NCBI RefSeq assembly: GCF_900113445.1
Contig: NZ_FOPJ01000016.1
Span: 1 to 55,947, forward strand
DNA from: Corynebacterium spheniscorum
GTDB taxonomy: Bacteria; Actinomycetota; Actinomycetes; Mycobacteriales; Mycobacteriaceae
DNA: 55,947 nt
Direction: 5' to 3'
Of this stretch, positions 1-7,984 are shown in pieces (the first letter of the stretch is position 1; each line of letters opens with the position of its first letter). The notes under the pieces were generated by a model. That model was not told the DNA's origin. It saw nothing but the letters and a program-made list of their open reading frames with translations, and searched no databases. Both the position numbers and the translations under genes were made by a program.

Positions 1-12
1 GACAACAATGAT

Positions 13-130
13 GTGTCGGTGGTTATTGCGGCAGGGGTACGCCCGGTCCCTTTCCGAACCCGGAAGCTAAGCCTGTTTGCGCTGATGGTACTGCACCTGT
101 GAGGGTGTGGGAGAGTAAGTTGCTGCCGAC
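13..130 (+). rRNA. rrf: 5S ribosomal RNA
   Basis: The stretch contains the core actinobacterial 5S signature: GGGGTACGCCCGGTCC near the 5' side, CCGAACCCGGAAGCTAAGCC in the centre and GATGGTACTGCACC with GGGTGTGGGAGAGTA toward the 3' side. The 5' GTCGGTGG pairs with the 3' GCTGCCGAC to close the terminal stem. Length, about 116-118 nt, fits. It is presumably the last gene of an rRNA operon whose 16S and 23S genes lie left of the window. Exact ends are uncertain by a few bases. Confidence 0.93.
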
Positions 131-152
131 CTAAAACTTGATAACAAAGAAT

Positions 153-196
153 ATGGGGTGGGGTGTGATATCAACTGGTGTCGCACCCCACCCCAT
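153..196 (+). terminator. Terminator-like hairpin after 5S rRNA
   Basis: A perfect 13-bp inverted repeat (ATGGGGTGGGGTG / CACCCCACCCCAT) with an 18-nt loop begins 23 nt after the 5S gene. It is the expected end of the rRNA operon transcript. It lacks a long T tract. Confidence 0.75.
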
Positions 197-689
197 TTCG
201 CATATCTACAACTAGGCCCAAGGAAGGGCCTACTCGCGTTCAAAAAGATTCTGGCGCGGCAAACCTGAGCACCTGCCCAGCTGTAGAATCACTGCGGTGC
301 GGGGCTGAAGGATCTCGGGGAAGCAAAGCAAAAAGAAGCAGCTTATCGCGTTGAGTGAGCGGATCCTATTAATTGTGAACGGCATTCACAGAAAACGACA
401 TCGCGTTAGCACTACGCCTCAGTAACTTACGGGAGCGTCACCCTATTGTGGGGGAGGGGGAGTGCTGCGGTGTGAAGCTTTAGAATGTGGATGTGGCCTG
501 CGGTTATGTTGGGAACTCGCCGGAGGAGGCCTTATCGATTATGGTCTGGAAGGTCACTAATAAGTTCATAAGGTCAGAGCTCACTAAGAGGTGCCGAACC
601 TATACTCAGGGGTGGATCTTAGTTTAACCCGTCTTCGTGCTGTTTATCCACTAAATAGCGGCCAACAAGACGGCTAAATAGGAGGCATC
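197..689. other. Intergenic stretch between rRNA operon and sufC-like gene
   Basis: About 490 bp without a convincing reading frame. It probably carries the promoter of the sufC-like operon. Bases 311-327, read on the minus strand, match a short motif (GCTTCCCCGAGATC) seen at three other places in the window. A clear Shine-Dalgarno (AGGAGG) at about 681 precedes the next gene. No tRNA was recognised. Confidence 0.5.
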
Positions 690-1421
690 ATGGCCAATAC
701 TCCCCTACTGGAACTCGAAGGCGTAGATGTCGTCGTTGGCGACAAAGTCCTCTGTAGCGATATCACGCTCACCATCAATGAAGGCGAATGCCATATTCTG
801 CTTGGGCCGAATGGCTCCGGAAAGTCATCGCTGCTGCATGCCATTATGGGTGTGCGTCCCTTTGAATTGAAGGGTGGCAAGGCGCTTTTCCGCGGGCAGG
901 ATCTGCGCGATTTGGATACGACGGCGCGTGCGCAAGCTGGTCTGGGCATGGCCTTCCAGCGGCCGCCGCGGCTGACCGGTGTGAGTGTGCGATCGCTGGC
1001 GAAGGCTATTGGCGATGGCGACCACTTTGATGAAAGCGTGAAACAGCTTGGGTTGGAACACCTGGCAAACCGTGAAGTGAACTGCGGTTTCTCAGGTGGT
1101 GAAAGTAAGCGCTTTGAGATTTTGAAACTCACGGCGCAACAGCCTGCCTTGTGTTTGCTCGATGAGCCGGAGTCCGGTGTGGATCTGGAACAGGTTGGGG
1201 TAGTTGGTGAGGCAGTGAATAACCTGCTGGATACCTCCGCCCCGGATGGTACGGATCGTGCCGCAATTGTGATCACCCATACTGGATTCATTTTGGAAAG
1301 CGTGCACTCTACCACCGCGCACCTGATGATGAATGGCAAGCTCGTTGCCGAAGGTGCCCCTCAAGAAATGTTCGACCGAATCCGCAGCGAAGGCTACTCG
1401 CTTGTGGACGTAGCTTCCTAG
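690..1421 (+). CDS. SufC-like Fe-S assembly ATPase (archaeal/SMS type)
   Basis: 243-residue ABC ATPase of the SufC branch, which powers a SufB/SufD-type scaffold in iron-sulfur cluster assembly in the cytosol. Visible motifs are Walker A GPNGSGKSS near residue 39, a Q-loop region AFQRPP, the signature GFSGGESKR near 134, Walker B CLLDEPESGVDLE near 154 and the H-loop VITHTG near 191. The SGGESKRFEILKL signature and DEPESGVDLE resemble the stand-alone SufC of archaea and minimal systems more than the SufC of the usual sufRBDCSU operon. The start ATG follows a strong AGGAGG. The next gene begins 16 nt after the stop, so the two form an operon. No sufS, sufU or sufR is nearby, so cysteine desulfurase would have to come from elsewhere. 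The ATPase family is certain; the subtype is inference. Confidence 0.88.
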   Translation: MANTPLLELEGVDVVVGDKVLCSDITLTINEGECHILLGPNGSGKSSLLHAIMGVRPFELKGGKALFRGQDLRDLDTTARAQAGLGMAFQRPPRLTGVSVRSLAKAIGDGDHFDESVKQLGLEHLANREVNCGFSGGESKRFEILKLTAQQPALCLLDEPESGVDLEQVGVVGEAVNNLLDTSAPDGTDRAAIVITHTGFILESVHSTTAHLMMNGKLVAEGAPQEMFDRIRSEGYSLVDVAS

Positions 1422-1437
1422 GAAGGTGTCAGCACCC

Positions 1438-2571
1438 ATGTCAACTCCTGTTCATGTCAATCCCTCCAACCAACTTGGCCCCCAAGCCGCAACCTCCGAT
1501 ATTTTGGCCCCCGTCGGCTGGGCACCGCCAGAAACGCGATCAGCTACCTCTTTGCTGGTCGACGGCGGCTTCAAAGAGCTCGTATCCACCGATGATGATG
1601 TGGTGGTGATGCCCATTGCGGACGCGCTGACCACCTTCCCATGGGTCCAGGAATTGATGTTCAGCCTGATTGACCCTTCGGAAGATCCGCTGTTGGAGCA
1701 GGCTTTTGAAAACACTGACCCGCCGCTAGGAACCTTCACGTGGGTGAAAGACGGCGCAGTGCTGGATCAACCGACCCAAAGCTTCACGGTGATGACGATT
1801 CCGCAGGAACGTCAATTCATCCATGACATCACCGTGATTGGTAAGGATGCGCGTGTGGATTCGGTGAGTGGTTCGGCGGTGCCGCCGGCGCTCTCGCGCG
1901 GTACGCATGTGTCGATCTCGGAGACCTTCATTGGCGATGGTGCCCAAGTGCGATCTATTGATGTGGATCGTTGGGGCAAGCGGATGGAAGTCTATAGCTG
2001 GGATCGCGCGCGGATCGGGGCGAATGCTTCCTCGAGCTCCATTTCTGTGGCCGTGTCTGCGGTGGGGAAGCACAAGTCTGATTCGCACACCATTGTTGGT
2101 GAGAATTCCTCGCTGAGCAGCCACACCATTGTGTTGGCTCCGGAGGGAACCTCACGCGATATGTCTACCAACGTGCAGTTGGATGCGCGTGGTGCGCAAG
2201 CCGAACAGATTTCGCGAATGGTTTCTGATGGTGGTCACCTGCGCAATGTGAATACCCTGACCGCGAGTGCGGATGGGGTGCGGGGCTTCCTTGAGTGCTC
2301 TGGTTTGATGCTTAGTGATGCTGGGCGAATTGAATCCATCCCGGCATTGGATTCGCTGGTGGATCAAGCGCAGCTTTCCCATGAGGCATCCGTGGGCATG
2401 ATTGATGATGAGAAGCTGGACTACCTGATGTCCGCTGGGCTGGATGAAGATGCCGCCCGCGACTTGATTGTGCAAGGCTTCTTGCAGCTCGAGGATGATC
2501 GCATTCCTTCCTCGGTTCGCGAGCAAGTGGAAAAACTCATCGAAGCTGCCCGCGAGGCTGAAAATATGTAA
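1438..2571 (+). CDS. SufB/SufD-family Fe-S scaffold protein
   Basis: A protein of about 377 residues with the SufBD beta-helix pattern of repeated short beta strands (residues about 120-290) and the conserved C-terminal block SHEASVGMIDDEKLDYLMSA, matching the HEA-x-x-G/S-x-I-x-x-x-x-L-x-Y-L motif of SufB and SufD. A cysteine in FLECSGLMLS sits where SufB has its NFTQCDSLL cysteine and appears to be the only cysteine present. It is expected to be the scaffold or partner of the upstream SufC-like ATPase. The start was placed at ATG 1438, about 12 nt after AGGAAGG. A GTG at 1426 is in frame but overlaps that ribosome site. Whether it acts as SufB, as SufD or as the single scaffold of a minimal system cannot be told from sequence alone. 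Confidence 0.83.
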   Translation: MSTPVHVNPSNQLGPQAATSDILAPVGWAPPETRSATSLLVDGGFKELVSTDDDVVVMPIADALTTFPWVQELMFSLIDPSEDPLLEQAFENTDPPLGTFTWVKDGAVLDQPTQSFTVMTIPQERQFIHDITVIGKDARVDSVSGSAVPPALSRGTHVSISETFIGDGAQVRSIDVDRWGKRMEVYSWDRARIGANASSSSISVAVSAVGKHKSDSHTIVGENSSLSSHTIVLAPEGTSRDMSTNVQLDARGAQAEQISRMVSDGGHLRNVNTLTASADGVRGFLECSGLMLSDAGRIESIPALDSLVDQAQLSHEASVGMIDDEKLDYLMSAGLDEDAARDLIVQGFLQLEDDRIPSSVREQVEKLIEAAREAENM

Positions 2572-2781
2572 CACGACTACCTACTTTCCCCCTGTGCGAG
2601 GTCTGTTGTTGAGATCTTGGGCGCAGGGGGACTTGTGTTGGGTTGGTGGGGCGTTCGCCGGGGTCTTTGGGGTGGCGTGTTCGCGGTGTCGGGGCGTGTT
2701 TTGTGCGTTGCGGAGAGCGAGCGGTGGGGAATCTCCCTAGAATCGGCAGCAGTACACTTCACCAACGCTGGGGAAAGAATA

Positions 2782-4041
2782 GTGGCCTTTAAAAAGAAGA
2801 TCCTGGGACTCGCAGCGATTAGCGCAGCTTCGGCGGCAGCGGCCTTGGCGGTGCAAAAAGCGGGCTCCTCACTAGAGGCTTTAAAAGCCCAGCGGTTACG
2901 CCTGATTACCCGCGGCAACCCGCAGGAACCCACCGATGGTGAGGAATCTCGAGCCCGCGAAGAACTCATCGAGCAGTATTTAAGCGACCGCGAGTACCCG
3001 CCCACTGTGGATGGGCTGACTGAATTATCGTTAGAGCAGATTGAGGTTTTTAGGGACTATATTCGCCGCCAACGCTGCAGCGATATTCCGCCGAAGAAGG
3101 AATATATCCATGGGGAAATGTGGTCCGACACCATCGGGTTGCCACCGGGAATGGACCGCAAACTTGCTGATGCTTCGGAGATGCGGATTGCTTTAGAAGA
3201 AGCAATGCCCGATATGACCAAGGGCTATACTTTTTGGCCCTCGCCTTATCCGGTGCCCACACAGATTATTGAACGCTACCTTGCCGAAGGCGGACCCACC
3301 GGGTGGTTATTGATTGCCATCGAGCCGGCCACCTTCGATGAGGAAGGTTGTTTCCAGCGCTTTACCGGCGGGTACATCTACTATTGCGAGGACCACGATA
3401 ACGCCTATTGTGTCTCCCAACGCTCTGCTGCTGCGATCCGGCGCTATGGGGATTTGGGTTATCCCATGAGCGTGGAATTCCCGATTGCCACGCGCCCAGG
3501 TACGTGGGGCCAACGGTTCCACAATGGCATGGTGTACCGCTATGAAGTTGCCGATGGTTCCATTGCGATCGCCGTTGGTGGACCAATTTATCGTCGCTGG
3601 TTCCGCAAAGGTGGGCTAGGTGGCGAGCTGGGATTCCCGCTCACCGACATCGTGACCTGTGAAGATGGGATCGGGAAGATCGCGACATTTAGTGGGGGAG
3701 TTATTGTCTCGCACCCGGAGCATGGCACCTGGGAGATCACCGGTGAGTTCTATCGCGATTGGTTGAACTATGGCGGAGTAACTGGGCGTATGGGTTATCC
3801 GCTTTCTGAGGTGTTGCCGCTGCGTCCCGGTATTGGCCGACAAGAGTTCTGTGGTGGTTGGCTTAAACGCGGGATCCGCAGCCATGATCGGCTAGAGCAC
3901 CTGGCGGAAAAGCGCGTGATTTACCGCGAAGATGCGCACCCCTTCGACTTCCAAAACTATGAAACCCTTGCGGAAGAAGAAAGTGAAGGAGAGCGCGAAG
4001 AAGACGGCAAGCGCGAGGGCGACCTTGGCGGCGAGCGCTAG
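2782..4041 (+). CDS. LGFP-repeat cell-wall-associated protein
   Basis: 419 residues starting at GTG 2782 after GGGGAAAG. The open frame extends upstream to 2617, but that extension is Trp/Gly-rich and has no ribosome site. The N-terminus has Lys residues followed by an Ala-rich hydrophobic stretch (residues about 6-25), either an uncleaved signal anchor or an export signal. The C-terminal half carries three to four LGFP-type repeats, recognisable as LGYPMSVEFP, LGGELGFPLTDI and TGRMGYPLSEVLP, each preceded by an aromatic/Arg motif and a GG. LGFP repeats occur in mycolic-acid-layer proteins of Corynebacteriales and are thought to bind the cell wall. The middle part (residues about 40-170) is not recognised. 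The tail is highly charged (Glu/Lys). It is transcribed with the Suf-like pair but functionally unrelated as far as can be seen. Confidence 0.75.
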   Translation: MAFKKKILGLAAISAASAAAALAVQKAGSSLEALKAQRLRLITRGNPQEPTDGEESRAREELIEQYLSDREYPPTVDGLTELSLEQIEVFRDYIRRQRCSDIPPKKEYIHGEMWSDTIGLPPGMDRKLADASEMRIALEEAMPDMTKGYTFWPSPYPVPTQIIERYLAEGGPTGWLLIAIEPATFDEEGCFQRFTGGYIYYCEDHDNAYCVSQRSAAAIRRYGDLGYPMSVEFPIATRPGTWGQRFHNGMVYRYEVADGSIAIAVGGPIYRRWFRKGGLGGELGFPLTDIVTCEDGIGKIATFSGGVIVSHPEHGTWEITGEFYRDWLNYGGVTGRMGYPLSEVLPLRPGIGRQEFCGGWLKRGIRSHDRLEHLAEKRVIYREDAHPFDFQNYETLAEEESEGEREEDGKREGDLGGER

Positions 4042-4084
4042 CGGTGAACCGGCTGTCAGGCGAAGAGACCACCAGCGGCGATGC

Positions 4085-5263
4085 CTAGATTGCCTTCAGC
4101 TTCGATACTGCCTGCTCAATAACTTCGGGGCGTTTCGCATAGGCGAAGCGAATCCGTGATTTCCATGGCGCTGGCTCATCGCAGAATACCTGCACGGGGA
4201 TTGCTGCGACCCCGTATTCCTCCGGCATGAGCATGCAGAACTCGGTGCCATCTTCGATCTCAGAATCAGCCAGCAGGTGATCAATATCGACCACCACAAA
4301 ATAGGTGCCGGCAGCAGGATGCACCTTAAAACCGGCTTCCTTAAGAGCAGCTGATAAGGCATCGCGATTATCTTGCAGCCCTTGAACCATGCCTCGCACC
4401 CACTCATCGGCATGATCTAAGGCCCAAGCCACCGCATATTGGAAAGGCGTGGTTCCCACATAGGTGGTGAACTGCTTGGCTTTTAATACCTGATCAATCA
4501 GCGGAGCCTGCGCCAATGCCCACCCGGTTTTCCACCCGGTGGCGTTATAAGTTTTCGCTGCGGAACTCACCGTGATGGTGCGCTCCCACATGCCGGGGTA
4601 ACTCGCAGTGGGGCGGTGCTTTACCCCATCGAAAACTAGCTGTTCATAAACCTCATCAGAGAGCACCAAGAGATCATGCTCTACGCAGACCTTGGCTAGT
4701 TCCGCCATATCTTCTTCCGCGAAAACACTGCCGGTGGGGTTATGCGGATTATTAATAATTACCATGGAGGTCTGTGGGGTAATGGCGCGGCGTACTGCTT
4801 CAGCATCCACACTCCAGGAACCTTCCGCGGTTTCTTTCAATGCAACCGCGATGCGACGGGCCCCGGCTAAGGCAATGGCCGCTACGTAGGCGTCATAGTA
4901 GGGCTCTAAAACAATGACATCTTCGCCTGGTTCAACCAGGCCCAACACGGTGGCACTGATTGCCTCCGTGGCGCCCACCGTCACCAGCACCTCATTTTCC
5001 GGCTGGTACTTAATGCCATAGTGGCGTTCGCGTTGGCGGGCAATGGCTTGACGTAGCTCAAGGATCCCGCGGCCAGGAGCATATTGATTATGCCCGGAGT
5101 TAATCGCCTCGCAGGCTTTCGCCAACATTTCTGCCGGCCCATCGCTATCGGGGAAGCCTTGTCCCAGATTAATCGCCCCGGTCTCCGCAGCTTTCGCGGA
5201 CATGGTGGCGAAAATAGTTTCCCCGAATTCCTTGAGGCGCTTTACTCCATAGTCTTTAGCCAT
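4085..5263 (-). CDS. PLP-dependent class I/II aminotransferase
   Basis: 392-residue fold-type I aminotransferase. Key features are GQGFPDSDGP near the N-terminus, YAPGRGILELRQAIA, NNPHNPTGSVF near residue 170 (the Asn contacting pyridoxal), SDEVYEQLVFDG, and SSAAKTYNATGWKTGWA with the lysine that carries PLP. The C-terminal RIRFAYAKR supplies the carboxylate-binding arginine. The relative in M. tuberculosis is Rv0858c, called DapC (N-succinyldiaminopimelate aminotransferase, lysine/peptidoglycan pathway). It lies next to the XPB helicase there too. Related enzymes also act as kynurenine or methionine aminotransferases, so substrate remains open. It is convergent with the LGFP gene. Confidence 0.88.
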   Translation of the reverse strand: MAKDYGVKRLKEFGETIFATMSAKAAETGAINLGQGFPDSDGPAEMLAKACEAINSGHNQYAPGRGILELRQAIARQRERHYGIKYQPENEVLVTVGATEAISATVLGLVEPGEDVIVLEPYYDAYVAAIALAGARRIAVALKETAEGSWSVDAEAVRRAITPQTSMVIINNPHNPTGSVFAEEDMAELAKVCVEHDLLVLSDEVYEQLVFDGVKHRPTASYPGMWERTITVSSAAKTYNATGWKTGWALAQAPLIDQVLKAKQFTTYVGTTPFQYAVAWALDHADEWVRGMVQGLQDNRDALSAALKEAGFKVHPAAGTYFVVVDIDHLLADSEIEDGTEFCMLMPEEYGVAAIPVQVFCDEPAPWKSRIRFAYAKRPEVIEQAVSKLKAI

Positions 5264-5302
5264 GCGGTCTACGCTACCTGCCGAAGCCTATTGGCGAGCG
5301 AT

Positions 5303-6037
5303 TTAAAGTCGTAGGAGATTATAAGGCGTCTCTTTGACTTCCTCATAGCGGCGACGGTTCTGCGAAAGCAGATTCCACTGCTTCTTCGGGATCGCATCCG
5401 CAGCCTCTTTCACCACCGCGGGATCAGGAGTTCCCCAAGCAATCGGCATGGGGGAGATTTCCGTCCAATGCGCCTGGTCACCCATATCGCGGCGGCCAGA
5501 AACCGCTGCTACCGGAAGGTTAGTGCCCAACTTGGCCGGATGCTTTGGCAGCTTAGAAATAGTGCGAAGAGCCAAGCCCCATTCCGCAGGCGCAGCCGGA
5601 TCAGTGCAGGTATTAACCAAAGCCATGATCACCAGGTCGCGGGCATTAACCTCCACCACCACTGCCGGGGCAAGAGGGTAGCGATCATAAAGCGCCTGCG
5701 GACCACCAACCTTCTTTGGGACGGTTAAACCAACAATGATCGACACAATGCCGAAGGTTGCCAGGCCAACGGCTAAGCCCCAGGACCAGGCAGGCGAAGA
5801 CACTAAGACATAGCAGGCAATCGCACCAATGATCAGGACCATGCCCAAAGCGATGCCGGAATTACGCATCCGAGCGGTATCGCGAAGTAACTCATTGTGG
5901 TTGCGCGCATAAACCTCATCCACCTGGAAATGGAAAGGCACCTGCGCCCCGGAAACCTGCGCCCCAGAAGCCTGCGCTCCAGAAGCCTGGGCGGAAGAGT
6001 TAGCGGGGGTGTTCTTGGAAGGCTTGGCAGCATTCAT
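5303..6037 (-). CDS. DUF3239-like membrane protein
   Basis: About 244 residues. The N-terminal 35 residues are Ala/Ser/Gln/Gly-rich and contain a short ASGAQ-type tandem repeat (15-bp DNA units at 5941-5985). Two adjacent hydrophobic helices follow (about residues 70-115, GIALGMVLIIGAIACYVLV and GLAVGLATFGIVSIIVGL), then a soluble domain with YPLAPAVVVEVNARDLVIMALVN. The pattern matches the corynebacterial DUF3239 family, whose role is unknown. ATG 6037 is preferred over GTG 6046 because AAGGTGG lies 6-12 nt upstream of it. The gene begins 11 nt after the stop of the XPB helicase, so it is likely co-transcribed. Confidence 0.75.
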   Translation of the reverse strand: MNAAKPSKNTPANSSAQASGAQASGAQVSGAQVPFHFQVDEVYARNHNELLRDTARMRNSGIALGMVLIIGAIACYVLVSSPAWSWGLAVGLATFGIVSIIVGLTVPKKVGGPQALYDRYPLAPAVVVEVNARDLVIMALVNTCTDPAAPAEWGLALRTISKLPKHPAKLGTNLPVAAVSGRRDMGDQAHWTEISPMPIAWGTPDPAVVKEAADAIPKKQWNLLSQNRRRYEEVKETPYNLLRL

Positions 6038-6047
6038 GCCTTCCACC

Positions 6048-7721
6048 TTAACGAGAGTCCTCGTCCTTGAGGTCTACCGCATCGACAATGTGATAGGCAT
6101 AGCCCTGCTCGGCGAGGAAACGTTGCCGGTGCGCTGCGTATTCAGCATCAATCGTGTCGCGGCTAACCACCGTGTAGAAGGTCGCCCCACCACCCCCAGC
6201 TTTGGGGCGTAATAGCCGGCCTAACCGTTGGGCCTCTTCTTGGCGGGAACCAAAGGTACCGGATACCTGGATTGCCACTGAAGCTTCCGGTAAGTCAATG
6301 GAAAAATTCGCGACCTTAGAAACCACTAACACCTTGGTTTCTCCGGAACGGAAGGAATCGAAGGCGGCTTGGCGGCGCTTATTAGAACTCGAGCCATCAA
6401 TAAGCGGTGCCGCGATGTGCTCGGCGATTTCCTCGAGTTGATCAATGTAGGCACCAATCACCAAGGTGGGTTCACCTTCATGCTTGGCCAATAGGCGATC
6501 CACCACCTTCATCTTGCGCGGCGAACACGCGGCTAGGCGATAACGCTCCCGTGGTTCCGCGGTGGCGTACACCAGGCGCTCCGCATCGGTCATAGTGGTA
6601 CGCACTTCAATGCAATCAGCGGTGGCAATATAGCCGCGAGCCTCAATATCTTTCCAGGGAGCATCGAAACGTTTCGGCCCAATCAAACTAAACACATCAC
6701 CTTCGCGACCATCTTCGCGCACCAAGGTAGCGGTTAATCCCAGTCGGCGTCGGGATTGCAGATCCGAAGTCATCCGGAATACCGGGGCAGGCAGCAGGTG
6801 CACTTCGTCATAAATAATCAGACCCCAGTCGCGGGAATCGAAAAGCTCCAGGGCGCGGTATTCGCCCTTAGTTTTCCGGGTCACCACCTGATAGGTGGCA
6901 ATCGTTACCGGCCGGATTTCCTTGCGTTCCCCGGAATACTCACCAATCTCATCCTCAGTGAGGGTGGTGCGCCGCAATAATTCTTCCCGCCATTGGCGCC
7001 CAGCCACCGTATTAGTCACCAAAATCAACGTGGTGCACTGAGCTTTCGCCATCGCAGCTGCCCCCACCATGGTTTTACCGGCACCACAGGGTAGTACCAC
7101 CACGCCGCTACCGCCGGCCCAGAAACTCGCTGCTGCTTGCTCCTGATAATCGCGCAGCTCCCATTTCTCATTCTCCTGGCTAAGAGCAATGGGGTGTGCC
7201 TCGCCATCAACATATCCAGCCAGGTCCTCAGCCGGCCAACCGACTTTCAACAAGGCTTGTTTTAAACGCCCTCGTTCACTGGGGTGCACCGGCACGCGGT
7301 GTGCATCGAGGGGAGTGCCCAGCATGGACTTAATGGCCTTATGGCGGCTGACCTCAGCAATGATGGGTGCTTCTTCACTGCTTAACAGCAGCCCGTGTTC
7401 TTCATCCTTATGAAGCTGCACGCGCCCATAGCGGCTCATTGTTTCCACAATGTCGATGAGCAAAGCCTGCGGTACCGGGAAGCGCGAGTGGCGCTCTAAA
7501 ACATCCACTAATTGCTCGGCATCATGCCCGGCTGCGCGTGCATTCCACAAGGCTAGGGGAGTGATCCGATAGGTGTGGATGTGCTCCGGTGCGCGCTCCA
7601 ACTCAGCGAAGGGCGCAAGATCGGTGCGGGCTTCTTCCGCGCCGGGATGATCGACCTCTAAGAGCACGGTTTTATCGGATTGGACGATCAACGCCCCGCC
7701 GAAAGAATTCTGAGCAGCCAT
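6048..7721 (-). CDS. XPB/ERCC3-family DNA repair helicase
   Basis: 557-residue superfamily 2 helicase. Residues 1-160 form the XPB N-terminal damage-recognition-like part. The helicase core shows motif I LPCGAGKTMVG (about 211), motif II YDEVHLLP (about 306), motif III LGLTATLVREDGREGDV, which includes the RED triad typical of XPB, and motif VI QRLGRLLRPK (about 505). Bacterial XPB proteins are 3'-5' DNA translocases; the M. tuberculosis relative is Rv0861c. The gene sits just downstream of the helicase-associated protein, as in mycobacteria, and upstream of DUF3239. Family identity is clear. Its role in repair versus transcription-coupled processes is not settled in bacteria. Confidence 0.93.
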   Translation of the reverse strand: MAAQNSFGGALIVQSDKTVLLEVDHPGAEEARTDLAPFAELERAPEHIHTYRITPLALWNARAAGHDAEQLVDVLERHSRFPVPQALLIDIVETMSRYGRVQLHKDEEHGLLLSSEEAPIIAEVSRHKAIKSMLGTPLDAHRVPVHPSERGRLKQALLKVGWPAEDLAGYVDGEAHPIALSQENEKWELRDYQEQAAASFWAGGSGVVVLPCGAGKTMVGAAAMAKAQCTTLILVTNTVAGRQWREELLRRTTLTEDEIGEYSGERKEIRPVTIATYQVVTRKTKGEYRALELFDSRDWGLIIYDEVHLLPAPVFRMTSDLQSRRRLGLTATLVREDGREGDVFSLIGPKRFDAPWKDIEARGYIATADCIEVRTTMTDAERLVYATAEPRERYRLAACSPRKMKVVDRLLAKHEGEPTLVIGAYIDQLEEIAEHIAAPLIDGSSSNKRRQAAFDSFRSGETKVLVVSKVANFSIDLPEASVAIQVSGTFGSRQEEAQRLGRLLRPKAGGGGATFYTVVSRDTIDAEYAAHRQRFLAEQGYAYHIVDAVDLKDEDSR

Positions 7722-7834
7722 AAAGCTTGGTGGTGTCCTTTGTGTTGAGCAACCTTTGAACTACAGACCGCGATGAGCGATCTACACATAGTGCCTGACA
7801 GTAGGCAGTCTATTAGCGCCGCGTAAAGGCGTGG

Positions 7835-7905
7835 ACCGCGGGCACACCTATACGCACCGCGGGCACACCTATACGCACCGCGGGCACACCTATACGCACC
7901 GCGGG
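7835..7905. repeat. 21-bp minisatellite, three copies plus partial
   Basis: Three identical head-to-tail units of ACCGCGGGCACACCTATACGC occupy 7835-7855, 7856-7876 and 7877-7897. A partial fourth unit (ACCGCGGGG) follows. The array is in the 263-bp gap between the XPB helicase and the gene upstream of it. There are no spacers, so it is not a CRISPR array. Confidence 0.95.
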
Positions 7906-7984
7906 GAAGCAGCAGAGCAATGAATCACAGGAAGAGAGGTCCCCAAGCCACCCGCGCTTCCGGCCCCTCCAGCAACCTCACCCC

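Noticed and set aside
2617..2781. Upstream extension of the LGFP-repeat protein
   Set aside because: Trp/Gly-rich, no ribosome site, and the downstream GTG gives a sensible export signal at the N-terminus.
7835..7905. CRISPR-like repeat array
   Set aside because: Units are directly adjacent with no unique spacers, the repeat is 21 bp, and no cas genes are present.
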